A DNA stretch of 15,479 nucleotides from Nitrospiraceae bacterium (GTDB lineage Bacteria > Nitrospirota > Nitrospiria > Nitrospirales > Nitrospiraceae). A model generated the notes under the pieces. The model saw only the letters and a list, made by a program, of their open reading frames with translations. It did no database searches and was not told the DNA's origin. The stretch is taken from contig SYGW01000113.1 in the NCBI GenBank assembly GCA_005800255.1, forward strand, positions 1-15,479. The letters run 5' to 3'. Below, piece by piece: positions 1-7,286 of the stretch (the stretch's first letter is position 1; each line of letters begins with the position of its first letter). The position numbers were made by a program, and so were the translations under genes.

Positions 1-1730
1 ACGGCGCTGAGGACCGCGTCGCCTAATCCTCCGTGGGCATAGTGGTCTTCCACGGTGAGGATGCGGCCCTGGGTGGCTTTGGCGCTGTCGAGCAGGGTGG
101 CCCGGTCGATCGGCGCGATGCTGTAGAGGTCGATGACCCGCACGGAAATGCCCGCCGCCTTGAGCTGATCGTAGGCCTTGAGCGCTTCGAAGAGGGTGAC
201 GCCGGCAGCCACGATGGTGAGGACGTCCGCCGCGCTCTGGCGCAGGACTTTGGCGCCACCGATTTGAAAACGCTCCTCCGGTCCGTAGATAACGGGTGAT
301 TTGGGGCGGCTAGCGCGCAGGTAGACCATGCCTTTGTGAGCGGCCGCTGCTTCGACCAGTCGATAGGTGCAGGTGGCGTCGGAGGGGTAGAGGACAACGA
401 CGTTCGGCTGGGCCGCCATCATGGCGATGTCTTCGAGCCCCATCTGTGACGGACCGTCTTCGCCGATGCTGACGCCGACGTGGGTGCCCACCAGCTTGAT
501 GTTCGAGCCGCTGATCGCGGCCATGCGGATGAAGTCGTAGGCGCGGGTAAAGAAGGCAGCAAAGGTTGCGACAAAGGGAACTTTGCCGCAGGCTGCTAGG
601 CCGGCCGCCGCGCCGAGCATGTTCTGCTCCGCGATGAAGTTCTCGAAGAATCGGTCCGGGAACTTCTTGCCGAATTTGTCCGTGTAGGTGGAGTTCTTGA
701 CGTCGGCGTCGAGTGCTACGACGAGTGAATGGACATCGCCCAATGTCGCCAATGCGGCGCCGAAGGCCTCGCGCGTCGCGACCGAGTCCCCCAGTTTGTA
801 GGCGGGGGCCGGCAAGGCGCTGATCGAGACCTGTGCAGCCGGAATAGCGGATGGTTTCGGAATCTGAATCTGCATCTGGTTCGGCTTGAGTTGCGCCGTC
901 AGTTCAGCGATGGCCTTGTCCGTTTCCTCGCCCTTCTTCAGGGGTTTGCCGTGCCACTCCGGGTGGTCTTCCGTGAAACTGACGCCCCGGCCCTTGAAGG
1001 TCTTGGCGAGCAAGACGGTCGGTTTCCCAGTGGTCCTGGCTGCTTCATCGAAGGCGGCGAGGATAGAGGAGAGATTGTGTCCGTCTACGACGATGGCGTG
1101 CCAGCCGAAGCCGGCCCAGCGTGAGCGATAGCTCTCCATATCGTGCTGCAGCATCGTGGGATCGCTTTGGCCGAGCCGGTTGATATCTACAATGGCACAG
1201 AGGTTGTCGAGGCGATGGTGGCGCGCCACTTCTGCCGCTTCCCAGACCGACCCTTCGACGGACTCTCCGTCCCCCATCAGGACATAGGTGCGATAGTTGG
1301 TTTTGTCGACGGATTTGGCGTTGAGCGCGAGGCCGACACCCACAGGCAGTCCCTGTCCGAGCGAGCCGGTGGCCATGTCGACAAAGGAGAGGCGGGGAGT
1401 CGGATGTCCTTCCAGATCGGAGGTGAGGCTCCGTAATTTGAGTAAGTCGCTTTTCGGGAAGAGTCCTGCCTCGGCCCAGGCGGCATAGAGGAGGGGCGCT
1501 GCATGGCCTTTTGAGAGGACGAAACGGTCGCTGTTGGGAGCCTTGGGGTTTTTCGGGTCGTAGCGCATCACCGAGAAAAAGATGGCGGAGACCAAATCGG
1601 CGGCGGAGCAGCAACTGGAGGGATGGCCGCTTCCTGCTTCGGTGGTCGCCCGCACACTTTCGATCCTGAGCTGGATGGCCTTGTTGTGTAACTCATCGAG
1701 TAATGCTGGCGAAGCCGTTGAACTGGCCAT
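1..1730 (-). CDS. tkt: Transketolase, single-chain animal-like type (partial, 3' end outside window)
   Basis: Transketolase moves two-carbon ketol units between sugar phosphates in the Calvin and pentose phosphate pathways, using thiamine diphosphate (ThDP) and a divalent metal. Reading the reverse strand from ATG at 1730 gives about 576 codons without a stop before the window edge. Visible motifs are GSGHP (residues 33-37), KGHAAPLLY (from 74), the ThDP/metal motif GDG (153-155) followed by EGSVWEA and then DINRLGQSD, the substrate-loop sequence EDHPEWHG (about 254-261), and FIAEQNM, whose Glu368 matches the glutamate that activates ThDP. VSIGEDGPSQMGLED resembles the vertebrate enzyme more than E. 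coli TktA. Family members of this type are about 620 residues, so roughly 40-50 C-terminal residues are missing. The start is supported by AAAGGAG about 6 nt upstream. Family assignment is secure; the exact pathway role is inferred. Confidence 0.95.
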   Translation of the reverse strand, partial: MASSTASPALLDELHNKAIQLRIESVRATTEAGSGHPSSCCSAADLVSAIFFSVMRYDPKNPKAPNSDRFVLSKGHAAPLLYAAWAEAGLFPKSDLLKLRSLTSDLEGHPTPRLSFVDMATGSLGQGLPVGVGLALNAKSVDKTNYRTYVLMGDGESVEGSVWEAAEVARHHRLDNLCAIVDINRLGQSDPTMLQHDMESYRSRWAGFGWHAIVVDGHNLSSILAAFDEAARTTGKPTVLLAKTFKGRGVSFTEDHPEWHGKPLKKGEETDKAIAELTAQLKPNQMQIQIPKPSAIPAAQVSISALPAPAYKLGDSVATREAFGAALATLGDVHSLVVALDADVKNSTYTDKFGKKFPDRFFENFIAEQNMLGAAAGLAACGKVPFVATFAAFFTRAYDFIRMAAISGSNIKLVGTHVGVSIGEDGPSQMGLEDIAMMAAQPNVVVLYPSDATCTYRLVEAAAAHKGMVYLRASRPKSPVIYGPEERFQIGGAKVLRQSAADVLTIVAAGVTLFEALKAYDQLKAAGISVRVIDLYSIAPIDRATLLDSAKATQGRILTVEDHYAHGGLGDAVLSA

Positions 1731-1870
1731 CGAAACTCCTTTCGGGATGTAGTGCAAGAATGCTGGCAGACTCTTTTGCCTATGTGAACAATCGTCAGCC
1801 GTACGACGGATTTTGAGGCTAACAAAAATGAAATGAGGGAGTCAATGAAAGGATCGTGCGGATGAATTGA

Positions 1871-1913
1871 CAGTCACTTTGCCCACAAGACGCGTTAGCG
1901 TAGCAAGTGGCTG
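1871..1913 (-). terminator. Possible hairpin after the TauE/SafE gene
   Basis: CAGTCACTTTGC (1871-1882) and GCAAGTGGCTG (1903-1913) can form an 11-bp stem with one bulged T and one G:T wobble around a 20-nt loop. It lies 32 nt beyond the permease stop codon and upstream of tkt on the same strand, where a terminator would fit. There is no T-tract after it in the minus-strand direction, so it is not a classical intrinsic terminator. It may be a transcript-end stabilising hairpin or chance. Confidence 0.2.
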
Positions 1914-1944
1914 AGACCCGACAGGCATCTTTTTCGCACTGTCT

Positions 1945-2778
1945 TTACGGGACGGTACGGCCACGGAAGAATCGGAATAGCAAGTAAGCGTTGAGTATCA
2001 TCACGACCGCGAGAGTGCTGTATGTGGTGAGCGCGGTGGCCAGGTTTAGTTCGATGAGCACCCTCGACAATCCGAACGCGACGACCAGGGCATCGAAGGC
2101 CATGCAGATTCGCCGGAAGGATTCAGGGTCCATCCAACGAATGATATAGTTCCCGAGAGGGATTCCTAATAGGACGCTGGGGATGATGTATGGAATGATC
2201 TCCATGCTGCTGACACTATAGAGCCCGATGAAATAGTAGGCGATTCCCGTCAGGACTGATTCACCCACTCGAATGACGCCGAGCGCAGCTCGGAAATCCT
2301 GCTTGGCATAGCCCTGGTTATTGAACAGTAGCGCAAGGGGAGGGCCTGAGATGGTGGTGACGGAATAGAGGGTTCCGATTCCCACTCCGAAGGGGATCGC
2401 GATGGCGTTTTCGGCTTTGATGGGTTTTCTGATGCCGGCCGCTTGGAGCAGAATCAATGGCAGCAGCATGAAGTACGTGACGAATTTGACCCATGCTGGA
2501 TGAACGAGGGAGAGAATATAGCTGCCGATTGCGACGCCGATCAGGAGACCGATCAGAATCGGCGCCACGCGCCGCCAAATGTTCGGGATGCTCCTGCGGT
2601 TGATGAAGAGGACATAGCTGTTGATGACTAGTTCAACCAGCACTAAGGCCGGGTTTAAGATACGGTTGGTATAGAACAATAGTGCGACGGGAACAGTGAT
2701 GGAGGAAAATCCGTATCCGAGTGCGCCATTGACCGTGGCGGCGAGGAAAGTAATCAGCACAAGCACAATGAGATCCAT
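1945..2778 (-). CDS. TauE/SafE family membrane permease
   Basis: This 277-residue inner-membrane protein belongs to the TauE/SafE (formerly DUF81) family, whose characterised members export or import sulfite, sulfoacetate and other small sulfur or organic anions. The sequence is almost entirely hydrophobic, with about eight membrane spans. It shows both halves of the family signature: NGALGYGFSSITVPVAL near residues 17-33 and TISGPPLALLFNNQG in the second half. The start ATG (2776-2778) is preceded by AAAGGA 6 nt upstream. That ribosome-binding site lies inside the end of the Rrf2 gene, whose stop codon is only 2 bases away, so translation of the two genes is probably coupled. The substrate cannot be read from the sequence. 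Pairing with an Rrf2 regulator suggests a sulfur compound, by inference only. Confidence 0.88.
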   Translation of the reverse strand: MDLIVLVLITFLAATVNGALGYGFSSITVPVALLFYTNRILNPALVLVELVINSYVLFINRRSIPNIWRRVAPILIGLLIGVAIGSYILSLVHPAWVKFVTYFMLLPLILLQAAGIRKPIKAENAIAIPFGVGIGTLYSVTTISGPPLALLFNNQGYAKQDFRAALGVIRVGESVLTGIAYYFIGLYSVSSMEIIPYIIPSVLLGIPLGNYIIRWMDPESFRRICMAFDALVVAFGLSRVLIELNLATALTTYSTLAVVMILNAYLLFRFFRGRTVP

Positions 2779-2780
2779 GA

Positions 2781-3215
2781 TTATCCTTTGCGATGCCCGA
2801 AGGCGAAGTTGTGGAGTGTGTAATGGTCCAAAATATCGGCGATGGCATTGCGGACCTCACCCATCGCATCTTGCAAGGGACAGCAGGGCTTCGACGCATA
2901 GGGACAGTCGCTGCATTTCTGATAGGCGGTTTTGCTCACGCAGGCAATCGGGGCGAGCGGTCCATCCAGGATGCGGATCACTTGGCCCAAGGTGATTTCG
3001 TCTGGGGACTTGATCAGCGTATAGCCGCCTTTGATGCCGCGGCGGCTCGCAAGCAATCCTGCCCGTTTCAGCGTGAGAAGAATTTGTTCCAGAAACTCCA
3101 CCGGGATATGTTGGCGTTCCGCGATCTGCTGGCGTTGAAGCGTTTCCTTGCCATAGAACTGTGTAAGTTCCAGGAGGGCTCGAAGCCCATATTCGCTTTT
3201 CTTCGAAAGTTTCAT
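2781..3215 (-). CDS. Rrf2-family transcriptional regulator with cysteine cluster
   Basis: This 144-residue protein has the Rrf2/IscR/CymR fold. An N-terminal winged helix begins MKLSKKSEYGLRALLEL, with the recognition region around residues 27-56 and the wing RRGIKGGYTL (59-68), followed by a dimerisation helix. Rrf2 proteins bind DNA and sense Fe-S status, nitric oxide, or cysteine precursors. Cysteines lie at 92, 101, 104, 111 and 112, giving C-x8-C-x2-C-x6-C-C. This is not the C-x5-C-x5-C spacing of IscR and NsrR, but a bound Fe-S cluster or thiol switch is plausible. It is the first gene of a unit with the TauE/SafE permease and is likely its regulator. The start is ATG at 3215 with no strong Shine-Dalgarno sequence. 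The family call is firm; the signal sensed is unknown. Confidence 0.9.
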   Translation of the reverse strand: MKLSKKSEYGLRALLELTQFYGKETLQRQQIAERQHIPVEFLEQILLTLKRAGLLASRRGIKGGYTLIKSPDEITLGQVIRILDGPLAPIACVSKTAYQKCSDCPYASKPCCPLQDAMGEVRNAIADILDHYTLHNFAFGHRKG

Positions 3216-3219
3216 TGCG

Positions 3220-3266
3220 GTATTACATAATAGAGTGAGTCAGTCAACTTTCTTGGACAATAGAGT
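3220..3266 (-). promoter_or_regulatory. Candidate promoter/operator region of the rrf2-tauE unit
   Basis: Immediately upstream of rrf2 lies a perfect inverted repeat, TATTA-CA-TAATA (3221-3232), inside an AT-rich stretch in otherwise GC-rich DNA. On the minus strand TTGACT (3242-3247) could serve as a -35 element, with TAATAC (3220-3225) 16 nt further as a weak -10. The octamer AATAGAGT occurs twice, at 3229-3236 and 3259-3266, exactly 30 bp or about three helical turns apart. Repeats flanking a start-proximal promoter suit autoregulation by the Rrf2 protein. The operator role is inferred. Confidence 0.35.
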
Positions 3267-3293
3267 ATTGCAGAGGCTGCGTCAAGAGCTGGC

Positions 3294-3319
3294 AGGCGAG
3301 CGAATGTCGGCTCGCGCCT
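3294..3319. other. GC-rich hairpin in the rrf2-glyQ intergenic region
   Basis: AGGCGAGC (3294-3301) can pair with GCTCGCGCCT (3310-3319) as an 8-bp stem with a 2-nt bulge and an 8-nt loop. It lies between the two divergent start regions, upstream of the candidate glyQ promoter. No T-tract and no known riboswitch or T-box consensus accompanies it. The structure is visible; the function is unknown. Confidence 0.25.
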
Positions 3320-3396
3320 ACTCGTATCTCCGGCTCGATCGGGTGAAATGACAGGAGAATTTCGATGCAACTCCTTGAACATAGAGGGATTATTTC

Positions 3397-3426
3397 TTGA
3401 CAGTTTCCTGGCGTTCCTGTTAGCTT
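3397..3426 (+). promoter_or_regulatory. Candidate promoter for glyQ
   Basis: A perfect -35 hexamer TTGACA occurs at 3397-3402, with TAGCTT 18 nt downstream (3421-3426) as a weak -10 (3 of 6 matches). This would give a leader of about 50 nt before the glyQ GTG start. The -35 match is exact but the -10 is poor, so the call is tentative. Confidence 0.35.
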
Positions 3427-3481
3427 CTTCCCTCGCTTCCTGGTGTGAACTCAGCAATTTTATGACCTCACAGGGCTGATT

Positions 3482-4423
3482 GTGACCTTCCAAGATCTCA
3501 TCCTTACATTGCATCACTATTGGGCCGAGCAGGGCTGCGTGATCCATCAACCCTACGATCTGGAGATGGGGGCCGGTACCTTTCATCCCGCTACCTTCCT
3601 CAAATCCCTTGGTCCGGAGCCTTGGCGGGCTGCCTATCCCCAGCCTTGCCGTCGTCCGACTGACGGGCGCTATGGCGAAAATCCCAATCGCATGCAGCAT
3701 TACTATCAGTATCAGGTCGTGCTGAAGCCGGCGCCGGACAATATTCAAGCCTTGTATCTGGAGAGTCTGGCCCAACTGGGAATCGACCCGAAACAGCACG
3801 ACATCCGCTTCATTCAAGACGATTGGGAGTCTCCCACGTTGGGCGCTTGGGGCCTGGGCTGGGAGGTGCGGCTGGACGGAATGGAAATCACCCAGTTCAC
3901 CTATTTTCAGGAAATCGGTGGGATCGAACTGAACCCTATTACCGTCGAGATTACCTACGGGACCGAGCGGATCGCGATGTATCTGCAACAGGTAAATAAG
4001 GTCTTCGACCTGGCCTGGAACGATTCCGTGTCGTACGGAGATATCCACCACGAAACCGAAGTGCAATTCTCGACCTATAACTTCGAAGAAGGCGACGTGG
4101 CGATGCTCAAGGCCACCTTCCAATCGTTCGAGGGAGAATGTCAGCGGTTGTTGGCCAATCGTGAGAAGCGGTTGACCCTTCCGGCCTACGAGTTCTGTAT
4201 CAAGTCCTCGCACCTCTTCAATCTGTTGGATGCCCGTGGGGCGATCAGTGTGGCGGAGCGGACCGGCTATATTGCTAGGGTCCGTGCCCTGGCGCGCCAA
4301 TGTGCCGAACGTTATATCGAAGAGCGGGCGGCGATGGGCCATCCGTTACTCAATCGCGTGTTGGGGCCGGATGGAGCGAAGGTGCCAGGCTTCCGCGCGA
4401 AAACTGTGGCCCGCCGCTCATAA
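3482..4423 (+). CDS. glyQ: Glycyl-tRNA synthetase alpha subunit
   Basis: GlyQ is the catalytic subunit of the alpha2-beta2 glycyl-tRNA synthetase, which activates glycine with ATP and charges tRNA-Gly in the cytoplasm. The 313-residue product is close to the roughly 300 residues of E. coli GlyQ and colinear with it throughout. It shows [13 protein letters not shown] (2-14), the class II motif-2 region with [14 protein letters not shown] (57-70), [11 protein letters not shown], the block [20 protein letters not shown], and the late block [15 protein letters not shown]. Translation starts at GTG 3482, because a TGA at 3446-3448 closes the frame upstream and no ATG precedes it. AGGG 6 nt upstream serves as ribosome-binding site. 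glyS follows after 18 nt, so the subunits are co-transcribed. Confidence 0.97.
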   Translation: MTFQDLILTLHHYWAEQGCVIHQPYDLEMGAGTFHPATFLKSLGPEPWRAAYPQPCRRPTDGRYGENPNRMQHYYQYQVVLKPAPDNIQALYLESLAQLGIDPKQHDIRFIQDDWESPTLGAWGLGWEVRLDGMEITQFTYFQEIGGIELNPITVEITYGTERIAMYLQQVNKVFDLAWNDSVSYGDIHHETEVQFSTYNFEEGDVAMLKATFQSFEGECQRLLANREKRLTLPAYEFCIKSSHLFNLLDARGAISVAERTGYIARVRALARQCAERYIEERAAMGHPLLNRVLGPDGAKVPGFRAKTVARRS

Positions 4424-4441
4424 CAGACAGCAGAAAGACCC

Positions 4442-6640
4442 ATGGCAAAGACTCAGACAGCTCGTCGCTCCGCTCCTGCTCCGAAGAAGACGGCGAAAGG
4501 GTCCTCCTCTTCGGCTGTTGCCGAGTTGCTGCTCGAAATTGGCGTGGAAGAACTGCCCTATCAGTTCATTGCCCCGGCCCTGGCGGCCCTTAAGGAGTCG
4601 GCGGAGCAACTGTTCAACGATCAACGACTTGCCTTTCACTCCATCCGCACCTTGGGCACCCCGCGACGTTTGACCCTGGTGGTCGAGGGGCTCGCAACCT
4701 TGCAGGCTTCGATTCTCAAGGAAGCGATGGGGCCTTCCAAGTCTGTGGCCTTCGATCCGGCGGGTCAGCCGACCAGGGCGGCGATGGGATTTGCCGCAGG
4801 ACAGGGAGTCTCCGTTCAGGATCTGCAAGTTCGCCAGACGCCAAAGGGGGACTATCTCTTTGCGGTGAAGCAGGAAGAGGGGCGGCCTACGAAGGTGGTC
4901 CTGGAAGAGCTCCTCCCTCAGTTGATCGCCAAACTGACCTTCCCGAAAGCGATGAAGTGGAATAGTACCGGCGCTCGGTTTGCGCGCCCGGTGCGATGGT
5001 TGGTGGCGCTCTATGGAGGGGCTACGCTTCCGATTGCCGCAGTAGGGATTACTGCCGGCAACAAGACTGAAGGCCATCGCGTGTTGGGGAGCGCCAAGGG
5101 GCTGGTCGTGCGGGACGCCGAGTCCTATCTGAAGGGGCTGGAGCGGCAGGGCGTGATGGCCGATCCGCAGCGCCGCCGCCATATGATCGAAGAACAGATC
5201 GCGGCCCTCTGCAAGGAAACCGGGTTTGTGCTGAATGTGGATGAGGCCTTGCTGGATCAGGCGGTCTATACGACCGAATGTCCCAATGCCATTATCGGTT
5301 CCTTTAAGCCGACCTATCTGGACGTGCCGCAAGAGATCTTGATTACTTCGATGAAAGAGCATCAGGGGTTCTTCTCCTTGCTGCATAAAGAGACCGGGAA
5401 GCTCGTTCCCCATTTCATTGCAGTGACGAACAATCGCGCCAAGGACATGGGATTGATTCGTGAAGGTAACGAGCGGGTTCTGGCTGCTCGCCTGTCCGAT
5501 GCCAAGTTCTTTTTCGACGAAGACCGGAAGGTGAAGCTTGCGGAGCGGGTGGCGAAACTGGCCGGGGTCACGTTTCATCAGAAGCTCGGCACCATGGAGA
5601 AGAAGCAGCAGCGGATCAGGAAGCTGGCCAGCTTTATCGCGTCGAGCTTGCGGCCGCAAGATGGCGAGTTGCAGCAGGCTTGCGAGAGGGCTGCGGATCT
5701 CTGCAAGGCTGACTTGCTCACCGGTGTGGTCGGTGAGTTCCCGGAATTGCAGGGCATCATGGGGGGCGAGTATGCCAAGCATGACGGAGAATCCGAAACG
5801 GTCAGTCAGGCCATCCGTGAGCAGTATTTGCCGCGGTCGATTGAAGGGGAATTGCCCAAGACGACAGCAGGCCAGGTGTTGTCCTTGGCCGATCGGCTGG
5901 ATTCGGTGGCGGCCTTCTTCTATGTGGGTCTTGTGCCGACCGGATCGGAAGATCCTTTCGCCTTGCGCCGGAATGCCACGGCTATCGTCAGGATTATTCT
6001 GGAGAGCAACCTGCGCATCGATGTGGGAAGTTATGTCGATACCGCAAGAAGCTTAGTGATCGCCGATGGTTTCAAGGGGGCTCCTGATTCCGAGCAAGAG
6101 GGCCGCCGTCGGATGACGGAATTTCTTTTCGAGCGGGTTCGGCATTACGCCAGGATCGTTCATGCCTTGCGGGACGATGTGATCGAAGCGGTGCTCAAGC
6201 CGGCGCACGGCAAGGGGCTGAATCTTGTGGATCTCGTGCAGCGAATGAAGGTGCTGGAGGCGGTCACGACGAAGCCGGAGTTCGATCCCTTGATCGTGGG
6301 GTTCAAGCGGGCGCATCGGCTGGTCGAGAAGGAACAGTGGGATCGCAAGCCGGTCGATCCGGCGAAGCTTGAGCACCCCACGGAGTCGGCGCTTCATGGT
6401 GCCGTGAGGGCTGCAAAGGTGAGGCTGAGGCTCTTGGATCAGCAGAAACCTGAATACTATGACCAGGTTTTGGACGCATTGGTCAGCCTGAAGCCGGCCA
6501 TCGATGCGTTTTTTGCCGCAGTCATGGTCAATGCGGAGGATCCAGCTGTCCGGAGCAACCGTTTGTCGCTGCTCCAGGAAGTGGATGATGTCTTCGGCTC
6601 ATTCGCGGACTTTTCGCAGATTGTGGTACAAGGGGGCTAG
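4442..6640 (+). CDS. glyS: Glycyl-tRNA synthetase beta subunit
   Basis: GlyS is the tRNA-recognition subunit of the alpha2-beta2 GlyRS. The 732-residue product has the conserved N-terminal LLLEIGVEELP (29-39). It also has SMKEHQGFF, the central block LGTMEKKQQRIRKL near 382 (the HD-like region), GIMGGEYAKHDGE from 438, EDPFALRR, and a C-terminal DALR-like anticodon-binding region. Compared with the E. coli subunit (about 690 residues) it carries roughly 25 extra N-terminal residues rich in Ala, Lys, Arg, Pro and Ser before the conserved start. ATG 4442 is preceded only by a weak AGAAAG, and no better start is evident. The stop codon TAG (6638-6640) is also the first three bases of the direct repeat flanking the MITE-like element downstream. 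Confidence 0.97.
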   Translation: MAKTQTARRSAPAPKKTAKGSSSSAVAELLLEIGVEELPYQFIAPALAALKESAEQLFNDQRLAFHSIRTLGTPRRLTLVVEGLATLQASILKEAMGPSKSVAFDPAGQPTRAAMGFAAGQGVSVQDLQVRQTPKGDYLFAVKQEEGRPTKVVLEELLPQLIAKLTFPKAMKWNSTGARFARPVRWLVALYGGATLPIAAVGITAGNKTEGHRVLGSAKGLVVRDAESYLKGLERQGVMADPQRRRHMIEEQIAALCKETGFVLNVDEALLDQAVYTTECPNAIIGSFKPTYLDVPQEILITSMKEHQGFFSLLHKETGKLVPHFIAVTNNRAKDMGLIREGNERVLAARLSDAKFFFDEDRKVKLAERVAKLAGVTFHQKLGTMEKKQQRIRKLASFIASSLRPQDGELQQACERAADLCKADLLTGVVGEFPELQGIMGGEYAKHDGESETVSQAIREQYLPRSIEGELPKTTAGQVLSLADRLDSVAAFFYVGLVPTGSEDPFALRRNATAIVRIILESNLRIDVGSYVDTARSLVIADGFKGAPDSEQEGRRRMTEFLFERVRHYARIVHALRDDVIEAVLKPAHGKGLNLVDLVQRMKVLEAVTTKPEFDPLIVGFKRAHRLVEKEQWDRKPVDPAKLEHPTESALHGAVRAAKVRLRLLDQQKPEYYDQVLDALVSLKPAIDAFFAAVMVNAEDPAVRSNRLSLLQEVDDVFGSFADFSQIVVQGG

Positions 6641-6743
6641 GGACAGATGGTCAAGAGAGTCCCCCGTGCTCGCGCAACGCGCGGCCTCGGAAGGCCCTCG
6701 TTGGCGGCTCGCAGTCGGTGACTCTCTTGACCACCTGTTAGGG
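6638..6743. mobile_element. MITE-like element: 96 bp, 19-bp terminal inverted repeats, TAGGG target-site duplication
   Basis: ACAGATGGTCAAGAGAGTC (6643-6661) is the reverse complement of 6720-6738 at 18 of 19 positions, the only mismatch being A6647 against C6734. TAGGG directly abuts both outer ends (6638-6642 and 6739-6743), as expected of a 5-bp target-site duplication. The 58-nt interior has its own nested fold: GGCCT-CGGA-AGGCC (6683-6696) flanked by CAACG (6675-6679) pairing with CGTTG (6699-6703). There is no coding capacity and no T-tract after either arm, which argues against a simple terminator. Removing the element plus one TAGGG leaves glyS and the next gene 24 nt apart. A non-autonomous transposable element is the best reading. 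A REP-like palindrome or structured RNA remains possible. Confidence 0.65.
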
Positions 6744-6765
6744 GAAGAGGCCAGTCTGGTGCAGC

Positions 6766-7257
6766 ATGGATCAACCATTGTCAGACGATCAGCGTCGGGC
6801 GGGGAAAGTCCGTCGATACACTGCCTGGGTGTCTCTTGCTCTGATGGTTGGCTGCAATGTGATTGTGCTGGTCGGATTATGGGTTAGCGGGATCAACCTC
6901 GATGAACTGGCAGCGGCCCCCGATGTATTCAACCCCAAACAGGATATTTGCCTGCGGCTCAGATGGCAGCCCGCCACAGGGGCATCTGACCCCGTGCCTT
7001 TCTGCTCGGAATGGATCAATCTTTCCGATCCTTCAGGCCAGACCCATCAGGTTCAGCGGGAGGTCACGTTTCAGCAGGGGCCGGACGGGCAGTATTATGC
7101 GAGCCGGGGCATTCACGCCGACTATCGGTTGCTCATATTGGTGTTGTTTGTAATGGCGGTCATTGCGTCGGGGCTGGTGGCGAAGTGGTATCTGGTCAGC
7201 CGGTATCGGCTGCGTCTTGAATCCGCCGCAGGTCCCGGGGCGTCACTCGTCCATTGA
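6766..7257 (+). CDS. Unrecognised two-TM membrane protein
   Basis: This 163-residue protein matches no family I recognise. It has a positively charged N-terminus (RRAGKVRR, 10-17), a first hydrophobic span at about 19-42, a polar region of about 77 residues, a second span at about 121-143, and a basic C-terminal tail (RYRLRLE). By the positive-inside rule both ends face the cytoplasm and the polar loop is periplasmic. Cys62 and Cys80 in the loop could form a disulfide. The start is the first ATG after an in-frame stop (6739-6741), and no good Shine-Dalgarno sequence sits at the usual distance. The gene lies between the MITE-like element and ppdK, whose start is 29 nt after this stop. That supports it being a real cotranscribed gene. 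Confidence 0.75.
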   Translation: MDQPLSDDQRRAGKVRRYTAWVSLALMVGCNVIVLVGLWVSGINLDELAAAPDVFNPKQDICLRLRWQPATGASDPVPFCSEWINLSDPSGQTHQVQREVTFQQGPDGQYYASRGIHADYRLLILVLFVMAVIASGLVAKWYLVSRYRLRLESAAGPGASLVH

Positions 7258-7286
7258 ACCGAACTCAACGCGAAGGAGAGGGCAGC

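Noticed and set aside
3267..3481. T-box or glycine riboswitch before glyQ
   Set aside because: No T-box TGGNACCGCG core, specifier stem or glycine aptamer core was found. T-boxes are mainly in Firmicutes.
3212..5782. Two long minus-strand open frames (3212-4342 and 4418-5782) opposite glyQ and glyS
   Set aside because: They lie fully antisense to unmistakable GlyRS genes and have no family motif or upstream ribosome-binding site; one also overlaps the rrf2 promoter.
7254..7286. Upstream TTG start for ppdK
   Set aside because: GTG 7287 has a strong AAGGAG at correct spacing and matches the family N-terminus; the extra 11 residues would include the ribosome-binding site itself.
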